Both the position numbers and the translations under genes were made by a program. A stretch of DNA of 64,000 bases from Muribaculaceae bacterium Isolate-110 (HZI) (GTDB lineage Bacteria > Bacteroidota > Bacteroidia > Bacteroidales > Muribaculaceae), in the NCBI GenBank assembly GCA_003762875.1, contig RIBL01000007.1, forward strand, positions 57,702 to 121,701. Direction: 5' to 3'. Shown one piece after another: positions 9,492 to 18,211 of this stretch; position 1 is the stretch's first letter; each line of letters starts with the position of its first letter. The notes below the pieces were generated by a model. It did not search any database, was not told the DNA's origin, and saw nothing but the letters and a program-made list of their open reading frames with translations.

Positions 9492-10163
9492 ATGAAAATT
9501 TCATTATTGACAACAGTGGTATTGATGATTTCAGGGCTGTGTTCTCAGGCTCGAAGCCTTGAAGAAATATTCGCCGAACGTGGATATGTCAGTGTCACGG
9601 CAATATCTCCTGACGTAATGGTCTCGCTCATGTATGCGCGTGATGACAATTTTACGGGAGTGGTGCTTTATGATGACGGCATCCAAGACGCATGGCTTCA
9701 TCCCGATGCAGCCAAAGCCTTGGCCGAAGCACAGCGAGATTTGAGTTCGCTGATGCCGGGGTGCCATCTTCTTGTCAAGGATGCTGCAAGGCCGATGAGC
9801 GTGCAACGGCGTATGTTTAAAGCTGTCAAGGGTACTCCCAAGGCCAATTATGTGGCCAATCCTGCACGTGGTGGCGGTCTGCACAATTATGGCGTGGCTG
9901 TAGATGTCACCATTGCTGACGAGAACGGCAACGAGCTTGATATGGGTACACCTGTGGATCACCTCGGAGTGGAAGCAAATATCGATCGAGAACTTCATCT
10001 GGTGAAAACCGGAGTGATTAGCGAGAATGCACGCCAGAACAGACTGCTGCTGCGCAAAGTGATGAAAAATGCCGGATTCTCGACAATCCGTACTGAGTGG
10101 TGGCACTTTGACCTCGTATCAAAAGCCCGGGCCAAACAACTGTATAAACTACTTGATTTCTAA
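9492..10163 (+). CDS. D-alanyl-D-alanine dipeptidase, VanX/DdpX type (peptidase M15D)
   Basis: A 223-residue zinc peptidase with an N-terminal signal peptide (MKISLLTTVVLMISGLCSQA). The M15 metal site is complete: H131 and D138 in LHNYGVAVDV, and E202/H205 in EWWHFD. The family cleaves D-Ala-D-Ala or related D,D/L,D dipeptides. In Bacteroidota such exported members more likely recycle or trim wall peptides than confer vancomycin resistance; this is inference. A -7 box TACTTTTG (9480-9487) lies so close to the ATG that the mRNA would have almost no leader. The next gene overlaps its stop codon by one base, so the two are translationally coupled. Confidence 0.9.
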   Translation: MKISLLTTVVLMISGLCSQARSLEEIFAERGYVSVTAISPDVMVSLMYARDDNFTGVVLYDDGIQDAWLHPDAAKALAEAQRDLSSLMPGCHLLVKDAARPMSVQRRMFKAVKGTPKANYVANPARGGGLHNYGVAVDVTIADENGNELDMGTPVDHLGVEANIDRELHLVKTGVISENARQNRLLLRKVMKNAGFSTIRTEWWHFDLVSKARAKQLYKLLDF

Positions 10164-10720
10164 TGCTTAATAATGCTATGATTGAAGAGATACTTAAACA
10201 CAACCGAGAGTTTGTAGAGAGTAAGGGTTATGAGCGTTTTGCAACGTCCAAATATCCCGACAAACGTATTGCTATTGTCACTTGCATGGATACACGTCTG
10301 GTGGAATTGTTGCCTGCGGCTCTGGGTATACGTAACGGCGATGTCAAGATGATAAAAAATGCAGGCGGAGTAATCACTAATCCGTTTGACTCGACCGTCC
10401 GCTCGATACTTGTGGCGGTGTATGAACTTGGAGTTAATGAGATAATGGTAATCGGCCATACGGGCTGCGGGGTGCAGGGCATGGATGCGGCCGAGATGCT
10501 TCAGTTGATGCGTGAGCGCGGAGTGAGTGACGAGCATATATCACTGATGAGACATTGTGGCATTGATCTTGACAGTTGGTTGCATGGATTTGACGACACT
10601 GCGTCGGCTGTGAGCGAGACGGTCGACCTTATAGCCCGTCATCCGCTGATGCCGACTGATATACGTGTGGCCGGATATATAATGGATTCGGTGACAGGTG
10701 GATTGACATTGATAGAATAA
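10163..10720 (+). CDS. Beta-class carbonic anhydrase
   Basis: A 185-residue zinc enzyme interconverting CO2 and bicarbonate. The beta-class zinc and catalytic residues are present: C41, D43 and R45 in CMDTR, then H99 and C102 in HTGC. Size fits the short cytosolic type. The start shares one base with the upstream stop (TAATG); a second ATG at 10178 would give MIEEILKHN and is equally plausible. The bicarbonate produced would feed carboxylation reactions, a known need of capnophilic gut Bacteroidota. A structured region and terminator follow. Confidence 0.92.
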   Translation: MLNNAMIEEILKHNREFVESKGYERFATSKYPDKRIAIVTCMDTRLVELLPAALGIRNGDVKMIKNAGGVITNPFDSTVRSILVAVYELGVNEIMVIGHTGCGVQGMDAAEMLQLMRERGVSDEHISLMRHCGIDLDSWLHGFDDTASAVSETVDLIARHPLMPTDIRVAGYIMDSVTGGLTLIE

Positions 10721-10759
10721 ACCGAGTCGCATATTCTCCCGCGAGAAAAGAGTTTAAAG

Positions 10760-10843
10760 GCCTCAAAAAGAATCTCGGTCTGCAATTTGTCCAAGCGGCT
10801 TATGGTCATGGCGTTGGATTGCAGGTGGAGCCTCTTTTGAGGC
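10760..10843 (+). other. Structured intergenic RNA, possibly anti-terminator form
   Basis: A long imperfect hairpin can form between the carbonic anhydrase and TolC genes. GCCTCAAAAAGA (10760-10771) pairs with TCTTTTGAGGC (10833-10843) with one bulge. Inside it CTGCAA (10780-10785) pairs with TTGCAG (10819-10824) and TCCAA (10790-10794) with TTGGA (10814-10818). The outer stem competes with the simple terminator at 10829-10844, so the two folds exclude each other. I cannot match it to a named RNA family. Confidence 0.45.
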
Positions 10844-10848
10844 TTTTG
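10829..10848 (+). terminator. Terminator after carbonic anhydrase
   Basis: AGCCTC (10829-10834), a TTTT loop and GAGGCT (10839-10844) form a 6-bp stem followed by TTTTG. It would end the dipeptidase-carbonic anhydrase transcript about 110 bases after the stop codon. Confidence 0.6.
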
Positions 10849-10861
10849 TCAGTTTATGACA

Positions 10862-10893
10862 TTTCTAAAATCTTAAAAAATTTCGTACATTTG
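10862..10893 (+). promoter_or_regulatory. Promoter of the TolC-HlyD-MFS operon
   Basis: TTTC (10862-10865), a 20-base spacer and TACATTTG (10886-10893) match the Bacteroidota consensus with one -33 mismatch. Transcription from here leaves a leader of about 200 bases before the TolC start codon at 11098. Confidence 0.65.
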
Positions 10894-10922
10894 CAGCGTG
10901 GTTCACAAAGAGCCATTTTATA

Positions 10923-11006
10923 ATGAAGAATATCAATAAGGCCTGCGAGAGCAAGGCACAGGTACAAAATTTTGCATTTAAGGAGAACTGGAAAAGCACT
11001 CAATGA
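10923..11006 (+). CDS. Candidate 27-residue leader peptide
   Basis: An ATG-started frame in the long leader of the exporter operon encodes 27 residues ending in FKENWKSTQ and stops at TGA 11004-11006. The stop codon lies in the loop of a strong hairpin (10990-11017). Such a layout would let ribosome position on the small ORF change the fold of the leader. There is no independent evidence that it is translated. Confidence 0.35.
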   Translation: MKNINKACESKAQVQNFAFKENWKSTQ

Positions 11007-11058
11007 TTGTGCTTTCCGGTCTGTGTCCGTGGATATATGTCGTTGAAACAAACGGACA
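10990..11058 (+). promoter_or_regulatory. Tandem leader hairpins upstream of the TolC gene
   Basis: Hairpin 1: GGAAAAGCAC (10990-10999) with GTGCTTTCC (11009-11017), nine pairs and one bulged A. Hairpin 2: TGTCCGT (11024-11030) with ACGGACA (11052-11058), seven pairs. No T run follows either, so they look like translation or stability elements rather than terminators. Confidence 0.45.
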
Positions 11059-11097
11059 ATACAATCAATCATCACACATTTTATTATTTATAACCTT

Positions 11098-12417
11098 ATG
11101 AACAATTACCGATTGCTCAGAGGGTTGCTGTGCGCGACCTTGCTGAGTGGCGGAGTGTGCGTCATGGGGCAAAGTCAGACGACAATTTCGTTAGAAGAAA
11201 TCTTTGAAATTGCCGAAGCCCAAAGTGTGCAACTCCGTGTGTCAAAATCTGCAGAAACCGAGGCTGAAAAAGATGTAAGTGTGGCTCACAACGGTCGTCT
11301 TCCCGACATCAATGCGTCGCTATCACTCAGTTTTATAGGTGACGGATTTACAACCAAACGAAATTTTTCAGATTATCAGAAGGCTCCTATCCCTCATCTT
11401 GGGACGGGGTTGTCCGTAAATATCACTCAGCCTGTTTATACAGGTGGAGCTGTGACGGCGGCCATTGATATGTCTCGGCTTAAATCGACGGCATCGCGGT
11501 TTGCCACCGAACTGCAACGTGACAACCTTCGATTCAATATTGCAGGTCTCTATCTTGATATATATAGGTTTGCAACTCTGCGCGATGTGGTGTCCAACAA
11601 TATATTGCAGGCCGAAAAGATGCTTGCCGAGATGAAGGCGAGGTATGAGCAGGGTGTCGCCTTGCAGAACGGCATAACACGCTATGAACTTCTGTTGTCA
11701 AATCTGGAACTACAGATGGTAAAAATCAATAATACTCTTGCGATCCTCAACAATAATCTTGTGGTGACAGCCGGATTGTCTGAAAATACGGTCGTGAAGC
11801 CCGATACCACTATCCTTGCACGGTCGCTTCCTGTCAGTGGAGAGGCTATATGGCAGCAGGAAGCTGTGGCATCGTCACCGACGTTGCGTCTTGCCAGAAC
11901 CGATGTCGACATAACACGTAAAGCAGAGAGTCTGGTCAAAGTCGAGAAACTCCCGAAGGTGGGAGTGCAGGTCGGATGGACAATGGATGGCCCGATACTT
12001 GTAGAGGTGCCTCCAATCAACCGCAATCTTAGTTACTGGTATGTGGGAGTCGGCGTAAGCTATAACATCTCGTCGCTATTCAAGACCAATAAGGCTATGG
12101 ACAAAAGTCGTGCGGCTACAGTCACAGCTGAAGATTGTCTTGCCGCAGCCCGCGAAGGGGTGGAGCTTGCCGTCAGAGCGGATTATATCAAATATATGGA
12201 GGCTTATGAAGAGCTCAAAACTCAAAACAAGAGTGTTGAGCTTGCCGAACGCAATTATCGTACAACGTCCACCCGCTATAGTGCGGACATGGCTCTCATT
12301 ACCGACCTGCTTGATGCAGCCAACGCAAAACTTGATGCCGAGCAAAAGCTCGTCAATGCCCGTATTGACATCATATATTATTACTATAAACTACTCTTTA
12401 CAACAGGGAAAATATGA
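11098..12417 (+). CDS. TolC family outer-membrane efflux protein
   Basis: A 439-residue outer-membrane channel of a tripartite exporter. It has a signal peptide (NNYRLLRGLLCATLLSGGVC) and two long OEP repeats with heptad-rich helices; the LDAANAKLDAEQKLVNARID segment near the C terminus is typical. It overlaps the downstream adaptor gene by four bases (ATGA), so channel, adaptor and pump are made together. A 200-base leader with a small ORF precedes it. The exported substrate is unknown. Confidence 0.92.
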   Translation: MNNYRLLRGLLCATLLSGGVCVMGQSQTTISLEEIFEIAEAQSVQLRVSKSAETEAEKDVSVAHNGRLPDINASLSLSFIGDGFTTKRNFSDYQKAPIPHLGTGLSVNITQPVYTGGAVTAAIDMSRLKSTASRFATELQRDNLRFNIAGLYLDIYRFATLRDVVSNNILQAEKMLAEMKARYEQGVALQNGITRYELLLSNLELQMVKINNTLAILNNNLVVTAGLSENTVVKPDTTILARSLPVSGEAIWQQEAVASSPTLRLARTDVDITRKAESLVKVEKLPKVGVQVGWTMDGPILVEVPPINRNLSYWYVGVGVSYNISSLFKTNKAMDKSRAATVTAEDCLAAAREGVELAVRADYIKYMEAYEELKTQNKSVELAERNYRTTSTRYSADMALITDLLDAANAKLDAEQKLVNARIDIIYYYYKLLFTTGKI

Positions 12418-13448
12418 AACACCGTACAAAAAAACTTATATCATATACAATCACTCTTGCCGTAATCGCAGTCGCCGCCATATGGGTGTGCGGTAAATTT
12501 ATTCATCTTGGCAATGTAGAGTTTACTGACAATGCGCAGGTCAGACAGCAGATAGTGCCTGTCAACAGTCGTGTGCAGGGTTATATCAAGGAAATACGGT
12601 TCAAGGAATATGAGTATGTGAAAAAAGGCGATACCCTCGTGGTGATAGATAACTCGGATATGCGTCTGCGTCTCGCCCAGGCTCGTGCCGACTATCAGAA
12701 TGCAGTAGCCGGTCGTGGCGTGGCCGACAGAAGCGTGAATGTGGCTGCCGCCAATGTCGCAGTCAGTGAGGCTTCGATAGCCGAGGCCAAGGTGCTGATG
12801 GAGAATGCGGCTACAGAAGTGGAGCGTCATGCCAAACTGCTGGAACAGGATGCTGTGACCCGCCAGTGCTATGACGCGGTGACAACCGATTATGAAGCTA
12901 AAAAGGCGCGTTATGAGATGCTTTCCCGTCAGCGTTCAGCCACATCGTCGGTCGTGGCCGAGACCCGTCAGCGCATTGCTCAGAATGATGCCGGCATAGA
13001 GCTTGCCAAGGCTCTGCTTGAAACGGCTGAACTCAATCTGACATACACCGTTATTATCGCGCCCTGTGATGGTTACACCTCGCGTAAGGAGATTCAGGCC
13101 GGACAGCTCGTGCAGCCCGGCCAGACTCTGGTTGATATTGTTGACTCGCAGGATGTATGGGTGACAGCCAATTATAAGGAGACTCAGACCGCACATATAG
13201 CTCCGGGGTATGATGTGGAGATACGGGTTGATGCTATTCCCGAAGTAGTTTTTCACGGTAAGGTTGTGGCATTGTCAAAGGCTACGGGTGCGAGTCTGTC
13301 GCTCATACCGCAAGATAATTCTGCCGGCAATTTCGTAAAGGTGCGTCAGCGTATTCCCGTACGAATCGAATTTTCATCCGACAATAGTCCCGAGGATATG
13401 GCCCGACTTCGTGCCGGCATGAATGTGGAATGTGAGGTGAAGTATTGA
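12414..13448 (+). CDS. HlyD/EmrA family periplasmic adaptor subunit
   Basis: A 344-residue membrane fusion protein. It has one N-terminal membrane anchor (residues about 7-25), a lipoyl/biotinyl-like half-motif (VPVNSRVQGYIKEIRFKEYE), a long alpha-helical hairpin, and the returning beta-barrel half (IIAPCDGYTSRKEIQAGQLV). It should bridge the MFS pump in the inner membrane to the TolC-like channel. Start ATG overlaps the TolC stop; the MFS gene begins one base after its stop. The gene order TolC-EmrA-EmrB matches drug or fatty-acid exporters. Confidence 0.92.
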   Translation: MKHRTKKLISYTITLAVIAVAAIWVCGKFIHLGNVEFTDNAQVRQQIVPVNSRVQGYIKEIRFKEYEYVKKGDTLVVIDNSDMRLRLAQARADYQNAVAGRGVADRSVNVAAANVAVSEASIAEAKVLMENAATEVERHAKLLEQDAVTRQCYDAVTTDYEAKKARYEMLSRQRSATSSVVAETRQRIAQNDAGIELAKALLETAELNLTYTVIIAPCDGYTSRKEIQAGQLVQPGQTLVDIVDSQDVWVTANYKETQTAHIAPGYDVEIRVDAIPEVVFHGKVVALSKATGASLSLIPQDNSAGNFVKVRQRIPVRIEFSSDNSPEDMARLRAGMNVECEVKY

Positions 13449-13449
13449 T

Positions 13450-15060
13450 ATGGCAGACTGGCATGCACCACAGGGACCGTTTAATATCCCCGACGTTCCC
13501 GATTACATCCCGCGTCTGCTGAAGCCGTGGCTGTTCATATTCTTTGTACTGATAGTCCAGTTTTCGGGAGGCATATATCTTGCCGCCGCATCCGATATGG
13601 TGGGCACTACCGCTCTTATGCAGGAGGATATACTCATGGCCGGGTATGCCCAACTGATAGGTATGTCCATTAACTTTGCCGTGATGTTCAGGCTTAAATT
13701 CAGATTCTCCAATCGTGTGGGATTACTTACATGCTGCGCGGTGCTGATGGTGTGTACGTGGATATGCGCTCACACTCATAATGTCCCGCTGCTTGTGGCC
13801 ACATGTTTTATCGCCGGTTGGTTTCGCATGTGGGCGACATTTGTTTGCAACTCTACTATCCAGTTGTGGATTACACCTGTACGGGATATGGCTATATTTT
13901 TCTGCTATGTCTATCTGATTGTCGATGGAGTGATACAGGTGAGTGGAGTCGCGACAATATATACAGCCTTCTATTCACAGTGGGAATACATGCATTGGAT
14001 TATAATCGGGCTCCTGGCTCTCGCCATGATTATGGTGCTTTTGTTTGTCAAGCCATTCAAGGGCATGCCGCAGATACCTCTGCTCGGCATAGACTGGATT
14101 GGAGCCTTGTTGTGGAGCATTTTTATGATGTGCTTTGCTTTTGTATGTGTCTACGGTGTTTTTTATGACTGGTGGGATGCTGTTGAAATACGCGGAGCCG
14201 TATTGCTTGGTCTTGTATGTTTCGCTATCAACTTGTGGCGAGCAACGTTTCTTCATCATCCTTATATATCCATCCCGGCTTTGACAAACCGTAACGTGAT
14301 ACGTGCGACGTTGATATATCTCGTGTTTTTTACGCTGATGGCGACCGAGCATGTATTTGAGCACACTTATGCCGCGACAGTGCTCGGATTTGACGAGACT
14401 AACCTGATAGATCTGAATTGGTATGTCTTTGCCGGAATCATAGCCGGAGTGGTGCTTACGTATTTTACGTTTGCCTTACGTCGCTGGCGTTACAAGACAA
14501 TGACAGCCATAGGTTTCAGTCTCGCAACGGTCTATCTTGCGTATTTTTATTTTATGATAGACTATGGCGTAGAGAAAGAGATGCTGTTTATTCCGCTCTT
14601 TTTCCGTGGAGCCGCTTCGGTAATAATTTCGATAGTGTTTCTTACGTCTATAATCCAGAGTGGGCTGCACTTCTTTGCGTTTCCCCAGGCTCTTACTATC
14701 AACGGTTTTACCGGAGCTGTGATGGGCGCGACATTCGGCCCGGCTGTGATTGGCGAATTTCTGCGCCACACTATGGCCAAGAATGTCGCCCTGCTAAGTG
14801 CCGAGTTTACCAATCTCAATCAGGCTGCTGTTCACATGCCGTTTGGAGAACTTTACGGTATGTTGCAGGTTCACGCACTTGTGGTGTCGATGAAGGAGAT
14901 ATACGGTTGGTTACTGATAGTAGCCATAACAATGCTTGTAATTATCACGCTCAGTTATGGGCCGTTGCGTCCGGCTGCATTCTTTCCCAAATGGCGTACT
15001 ATACGCCGCATGTTCAAGCATGCTGTGAGGGTGCAGGAGTCTCGCGCTGCGACAGACTGA
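13450..15060 (+). CDS. MFS transporter, EmrB/DHA2-like, 14 membrane segments
   Basis: A 536-residue inner-membrane protein with about fourteen hydrophobic segments and a short cytoplasmic N terminus. Sequence is divergent from classic EmrB but context (adaptor and channel directly upstream) and topology support a proton-driven pump of that type. The start ATG is one base after the adaptor stop codon. The conserved MFS loop motif is weak, and assignment rests on context as much as on motifs. A 27-bp perfect hairpin follows as terminator. No regulator gene is adjacent, so control probably lies in the leader RNA. Confidence 0.85.
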   Translation: MADWHAPQGPFNIPDVPDYIPRLLKPWLFIFFVLIVQFSGGIYLAAASDMVGTTALMQEDILMAGYAQLIGMSINFAVMFRLKFRFSNRVGLLTCCAVLMVCTWICAHTHNVPLLVATCFIAGWFRMWATFVCNSTIQLWITPVRDMAIFFCYVYLIVDGVIQVSGVATIYTAFYSQWEYMHWIIIGLLALAMIMVLLFVKPFKGMPQIPLLGIDWIGALLWSIFMMCFAFVCVYGVFYDWWDAVEIRGAVLLGLVCFAINLWRATFLHHPYISIPALTNRNVIRATLIYLVFFTLMATEHVFEHTYAATVLGFDETNLIDLNWYVFAGIIAGVVLTYFTFALRRWRYKTMTAIGFSLATVYLAYFYFMIDYGVEKEMLFIPLFFRGAASVIISIVFLTSIIQSGLHFFAFPQALTINGFTGAVMGATFGPAVIGEFLRHTMAKNVALLSAEFTNLNQAAVHMPFGELYGMLQVHALVVSMKEIYGWLLIVAITMLVIITLSYGPLRPAAFFPKWRTIRRMFKHAVRVQESRAATD

Positions 15061-15072
15061 AAAATTATTCAT

Positions 15073-15134
15073 TAGTATAAGATAAAAGAGCTTGTGTCAC
15101 AGTGAGATGACACAAGCTCTTTTATCTTATACTA
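15073..15134. terminator. Strong bidirectional terminator, 27-bp perfect stem
   Basis: Positions 15073-15099 and 15108-15134 are exact inverted complements (27 pairs) around the 8-base loop CAGTGAGA. The stem carries AAAAGAG/CTCTTTT blocks. It separates the convergent MFS and AspT-like genes and can serve both. Confidence 0.85.
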
Positions 15135-15149
15135 TATTGTAGCTGTTGC

Positions 15150-16799
15150 TTAGAACAAGCAGAGTATCAATGCCTGGGCTGCTACTACTCGGAGGAACAT
15201 TGTGAGCGGGTAAACGGTGGAGTAGGCTACCGCGGGGGCGTCACTGCCGGTCGAGTTGTTGGCATAGGCGAGGGCAGGGGGGTCGGTGCAACCGCCGGAC
15301 ACAAGTCCCATAATGGTGAGATAGTTGATCTTGTAGACGCCGCGGGCGATGAATGACACGATGATGAGGGGTACAAAAGTAATTATGAAGCCCCAGATAA
15401 CCCACCACATACCTGTGGTATTGAACACTGTATCGGCAAAGCCTTTGCCTGACGAAATGCCAACTGATGCAAGGAAGAGACATATGCCCAGCTCTCGCAT
15501 TAGCAATGACGCCGATGATGATGTGTATGTAACGAGCTTGAACTTGTAGCCAAATCTGCTTATGAGAATGGCCACCACAAGCGGTCCGCCGGCCAGGCCG
15601 AGTTTCATGCCGAAACCGACATTGATGGAGCCGACGATTATACCGAACATTATACCGACGAATATGGTGATAAGGTTGGGTTGGTTGAGACGCTTCATAG
15701 AGTTGCCAAGGCGTGTGGCCAGACGTTCGATGTCGTTGGGGTCACCTACCACTACGAGCCGGTCACCTACCTGAAGTCGGAGTGAGGGTGATGCCAGAAG
15801 ATCTACGCCGGCACGGTTGACGCGTGTGCAGTTGAGAGAATAGGCTGTGTGGAGGCGGAGCGAACCGAGGGTAATGCCGTTATATTTGCTTTGGGTCACG
15901 ACTATGCGGCGTGAAAGCACGGTGCTCTGTACTTCCTCCCAGTCCATCTGGATTTCGTGGCCGATGACTCCCTGGAATTTCATTTCATCGCTCGGACCGA
16001 GTACAGCTACGATTTTGTCACCGACGTGGAGCACGGTCTTGGAGGTAGGGATTATCACCTTGTTGTCGGCACCCATGAGTCGTGACACGACAAAGTCGCA
16101 GTCAAGGATCTGGTGCAATTCATAGAGGGTCTTGCCGTCAATCAATTTGTTGGTCACTTCAAACGACACGATGAGCGGTTTCTGCATAGAGCCCTCCATA
16201 TCGTTCTCGATAGCCTTGATTTCGTCTTCGGTGTTGATGCGGAACACAGCTTTAAGCACAAGCATCGATGTGATGATGCCGATGACGCCAAGGGGGTAGG
16301 CGGCTGCATAACCCATGGCCATGATGTTGATGGCCTCGGTGGAGCCTGCGGTCTGCTGAGCGGCTGCGAGACCGGGAGTGTTGGTTACCGCACCCGACAT
16401 CACGCCTACGAGAGCCGAGATGCTTGTGTTGCCGTCGATATAGAAGATGCATAGCACAATGGCGACGTTGAGCAGGATTATCAACACCGCAAGGCCGTTG
16501 AGCAGGACGCCTCCTTTCTTGAATGAAGAGAAGAATCCGGGACCTACCTGGATACCGATGGCGAAAATAAAGAGAATAAGGCCAAATTCTCTCACAAACT
16601 TGAGTACTTCGGCATTGACTTCATAGCCGAAATGTCCCATTACGATTCCCACAAATAGCACGAATGTCACGCCAAGTGAGATGCCACCTATCTTGAGCTT
16701 GCCCAAGAAGATGCCGGCCGCTATCACGAACGAGTAGAGCACAAGCGTACTCGCAAGCTCGGTGTGACCCGGTCCGATTAGATTAATTAACCATTCCAT
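15150..16799 (-). CDS. AspT/YidE/YbjL family putative transporter with two RCK_C domains
   Basis: A 549-residue protein with two blocks of membrane segments (N-terminal about 1-190, C-terminal about 375-549) around a soluble centre with two TrkA-C (RCK_C) modules. This is the layout of the aspartate:alanine exchanger/YidE-YbjL group. The repeat GLxxAxxxxAxP-like helices (SGAVTNTPGLAAAQQ and SGGCTDPPALAYANN) mark the internal duplication. Members act as anion or amino-acid exchangers, but the substrate of the Bacteroidota branch is not established. A -7 box TACCTTTG lies at 16881-16874. ATG at 16799-16797. Confidence 0.88.
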   Translation of the reverse strand: MEWLINLIGPGHTELASTLVLYSFVIAAGIFLGKLKIGGISLGVTFVLFVGIVMGHFGYEVNAEVLKFVREFGLILFIFAIGIQVGPGFFSSFKKGGVLLNGLAVLIILLNVAIVLCIFYIDGNTSISALVGVMSGAVTNTPGLAAAQQTAGSTEAINIMAMGYAAAYPLGVIGIITSMLVLKAVFRINTEDEIKAIENDMEGSMQKPLIVSFEVTNKLIDGKTLYELHQILDCDFVVSRLMGADNKVIIPTSKTVLHVGDKIVAVLGPSDEMKFQGVIGHEIQMDWEEVQSTVLSRRIVVTQSKYNGITLGSLRLHTAYSLNCTRVNRAGVDLLASPSLRLQVGDRLVVVGDPNDIERLATRLGNSMKRLNQPNLITIFVGIMFGIIVGSINVGFGMKLGLAGGPLVVAILISRFGYKFKLVTYTSSSASLLMRELGICLFLASVGISSGKGFADTVFNTTGMWWVIWGFIITFVPLIIVSFIARGVYKINYLTIMGLVSGGCTDPPALAYANNSTGSDAPAVAYSTVYPLTMFLRVVAAQALILCLF

Positions 16800-16972
16800 G
16801 AATTACTTGATTATAAATCTTTTTTACGATTATATGCAATAGACTAGAGGAGTGGACTTGTTTTTTCAAGGTGCAAAGGTACGATTATTTTCTCTAAAAT
16901 ATATAATAAATGTGAATAAAATTGTCAGATGACGTGGTCGGGAAAATCAGGCTTAAAACGAGTGTCGCCTTT

Positions 16973-17004
16973 ATTGCAAGGTTTCTGAAAAATGTCTATC
17001 TTTG
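16973..17004 (+). promoter_or_regulatory. Promoter of the dnaN operon
   Basis: ATTG (16973-16976), 20 bases, TATCTTTG (16997-17004). Start of transcription near 17010 would give a leader of about 50 bases before the dnaN ATG at 17062. Confidence 0.65.
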
Positions 17005-17061
17005 CATGTTGATAGCTGCATCGCTATCGGTAAAAACAAGTCTAAAATACCAGTAACCAAT

Positions 17062-18192
17062 ATGAAATATACAGTCCCCAGCAAGACTCTCCACTCGTTT
17101 GCATCGGCGGTTAGCAAAGTTATCAACGCCAAAAATGCGATTACCATTCTCAATAACTTCCTGTTTTCGATAAAGGGAAATGTGCTCACCATTACTGCCT
17201 GTGACGGTGAAAACACGCTGTGTGCCCGTATACCCATTATGGGTGTGGAGGGTGAAGGCGATTTTTGTATTGACGCCCGCAGAGTCGTAGAGTTGCTCCG
17301 CGTAATGCCCGAGCAGGAACTCAATTTCAATGTAGATGATGCCACATTGACAGTGGAGATGACTCATCCCAACGGTTCGTATAAGTTCATGGGACTTCCC
17401 GGCAAGGATTATCCTGTGCTTAAGAAGGTGGCTCAGGAAGGCGCGAAGACATTCAAGACCTCCGGCTCATCATTACTCCGTGGTCTGGAATACACCTCGT
17501 TTGCCGCCGGCACTGATATGCTTCGTCCGCAGATGACCGGTGTATATTGGGACATCAAGCCCGACCGTCTCATATTTGTGGCTACTGACACGCACAAACT
17601 TGTGAAATTTGAGGATAACAGCATAGCTTCGGGTATCGAAGGCTCGTTTATCCTTCCCAATAAGTCTACCAACGTGTTTCGTTCTGTGTTCAGCAAGGAT
17701 GAGGAGGTTACTGTCACACTCGATCCTGAGCGCGGAGTTACATTCGAGACCGATACATTCACATTTGACAGCCGTCTCATAAAGGGGCGTTTCCCCGATT
17801 ATACACGAGTGATACCTGAGAACAATCCCTATACACTCACCATCAACCGCCACCAGTTTACCACTGCAGTGCGTCGTGTGAGCCTCTTTGTGGATGAAGG
17901 ACATGGCTTGATAAAATTCCGCGTAACACCCGACAAACTTACCATCAAGGCTTCGGACAACGAATATAACACATCGGGATATGAAACGCTTGCATCAGAC
18001 TTTACAGGAAACGAGATGATTATAGGATTCAGTTCAAGCTATCTTACCGAACTCGCTTCGGTATTGTGGACCGACGATATCATCTTCCGTCTTGCCGATC
18101 CTTCCCGCCCGGCGGTTATAGTGCCCACCGAGGACAAGGCTGACACCAAGCTCACCATGCTCCTCATGCCCATGAATGTTCAGGAATTCTGA
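17062..18192 (+). CDS. dnaN: DNA polymerase III subunit beta (sliding clamp)
   Basis: A 376-residue clamp that tethers the replicative polymerase to DNA. N terminus MKYTVPSKTLHSFASAVSKV and C terminus LLMPMNVQEF are typical of Bacteroidota DnaN, and three clamp repeats fit the length. The ATG at 17062 is preferred to the in-frame TTG 60 bases upstream because alignment of the family begins there and the promoter lies at 16997-17004. It heads a six-gene operon (exonuclease, coaBC, DUF4835, recN, rlmB-like). The origin is not evident nearby: no dnaA gene and no cluster of DnaA boxes were noticed. Confidence 0.96.
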   Translation: MKYTVPSKTLHSFASAVSKVINAKNAITILNNFLFSIKGNVLTITACDGENTLCARIPIMGVEGEGDFCIDARRVVELLRVMPEQELNFNVDDATLTVEMTHPNGSYKFMGLPGKDYPVLKKVAQEGAKTFKTSGSSLLRGLEYTSFAAGTDMLRPQMTGVYWDIKPDRLIFVATDTHKLVKFEDNSIASGIEGSFILPNKSTNVFRSVFSKDEEVTVTLDPERGVTFETDTFTFDSRLIKGRFPDYTRVIPENNPYTLTINRHQFTTAVRRVSLFVDEGHGLIKFRVTPDKLTIKASDNEYNTSGYETLASDFTGNEMIIGFSSSYLTELASVLWTDDIIFRLADPSRPAVIVPTEDKADTKLTMLLMPMNVQEF

Positions 18193-18211
18193 TGAGAGCC
18201 AATAAACGGAT

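Noticed and set aside
9492..10163. Reading the VanX-like gene as a vancomycin resistance determinant
   Set aside because: No vanS/R, vanH or vanA-type ligase is near, and the protein has a signal peptide, so a wall-recycling role is more likely.
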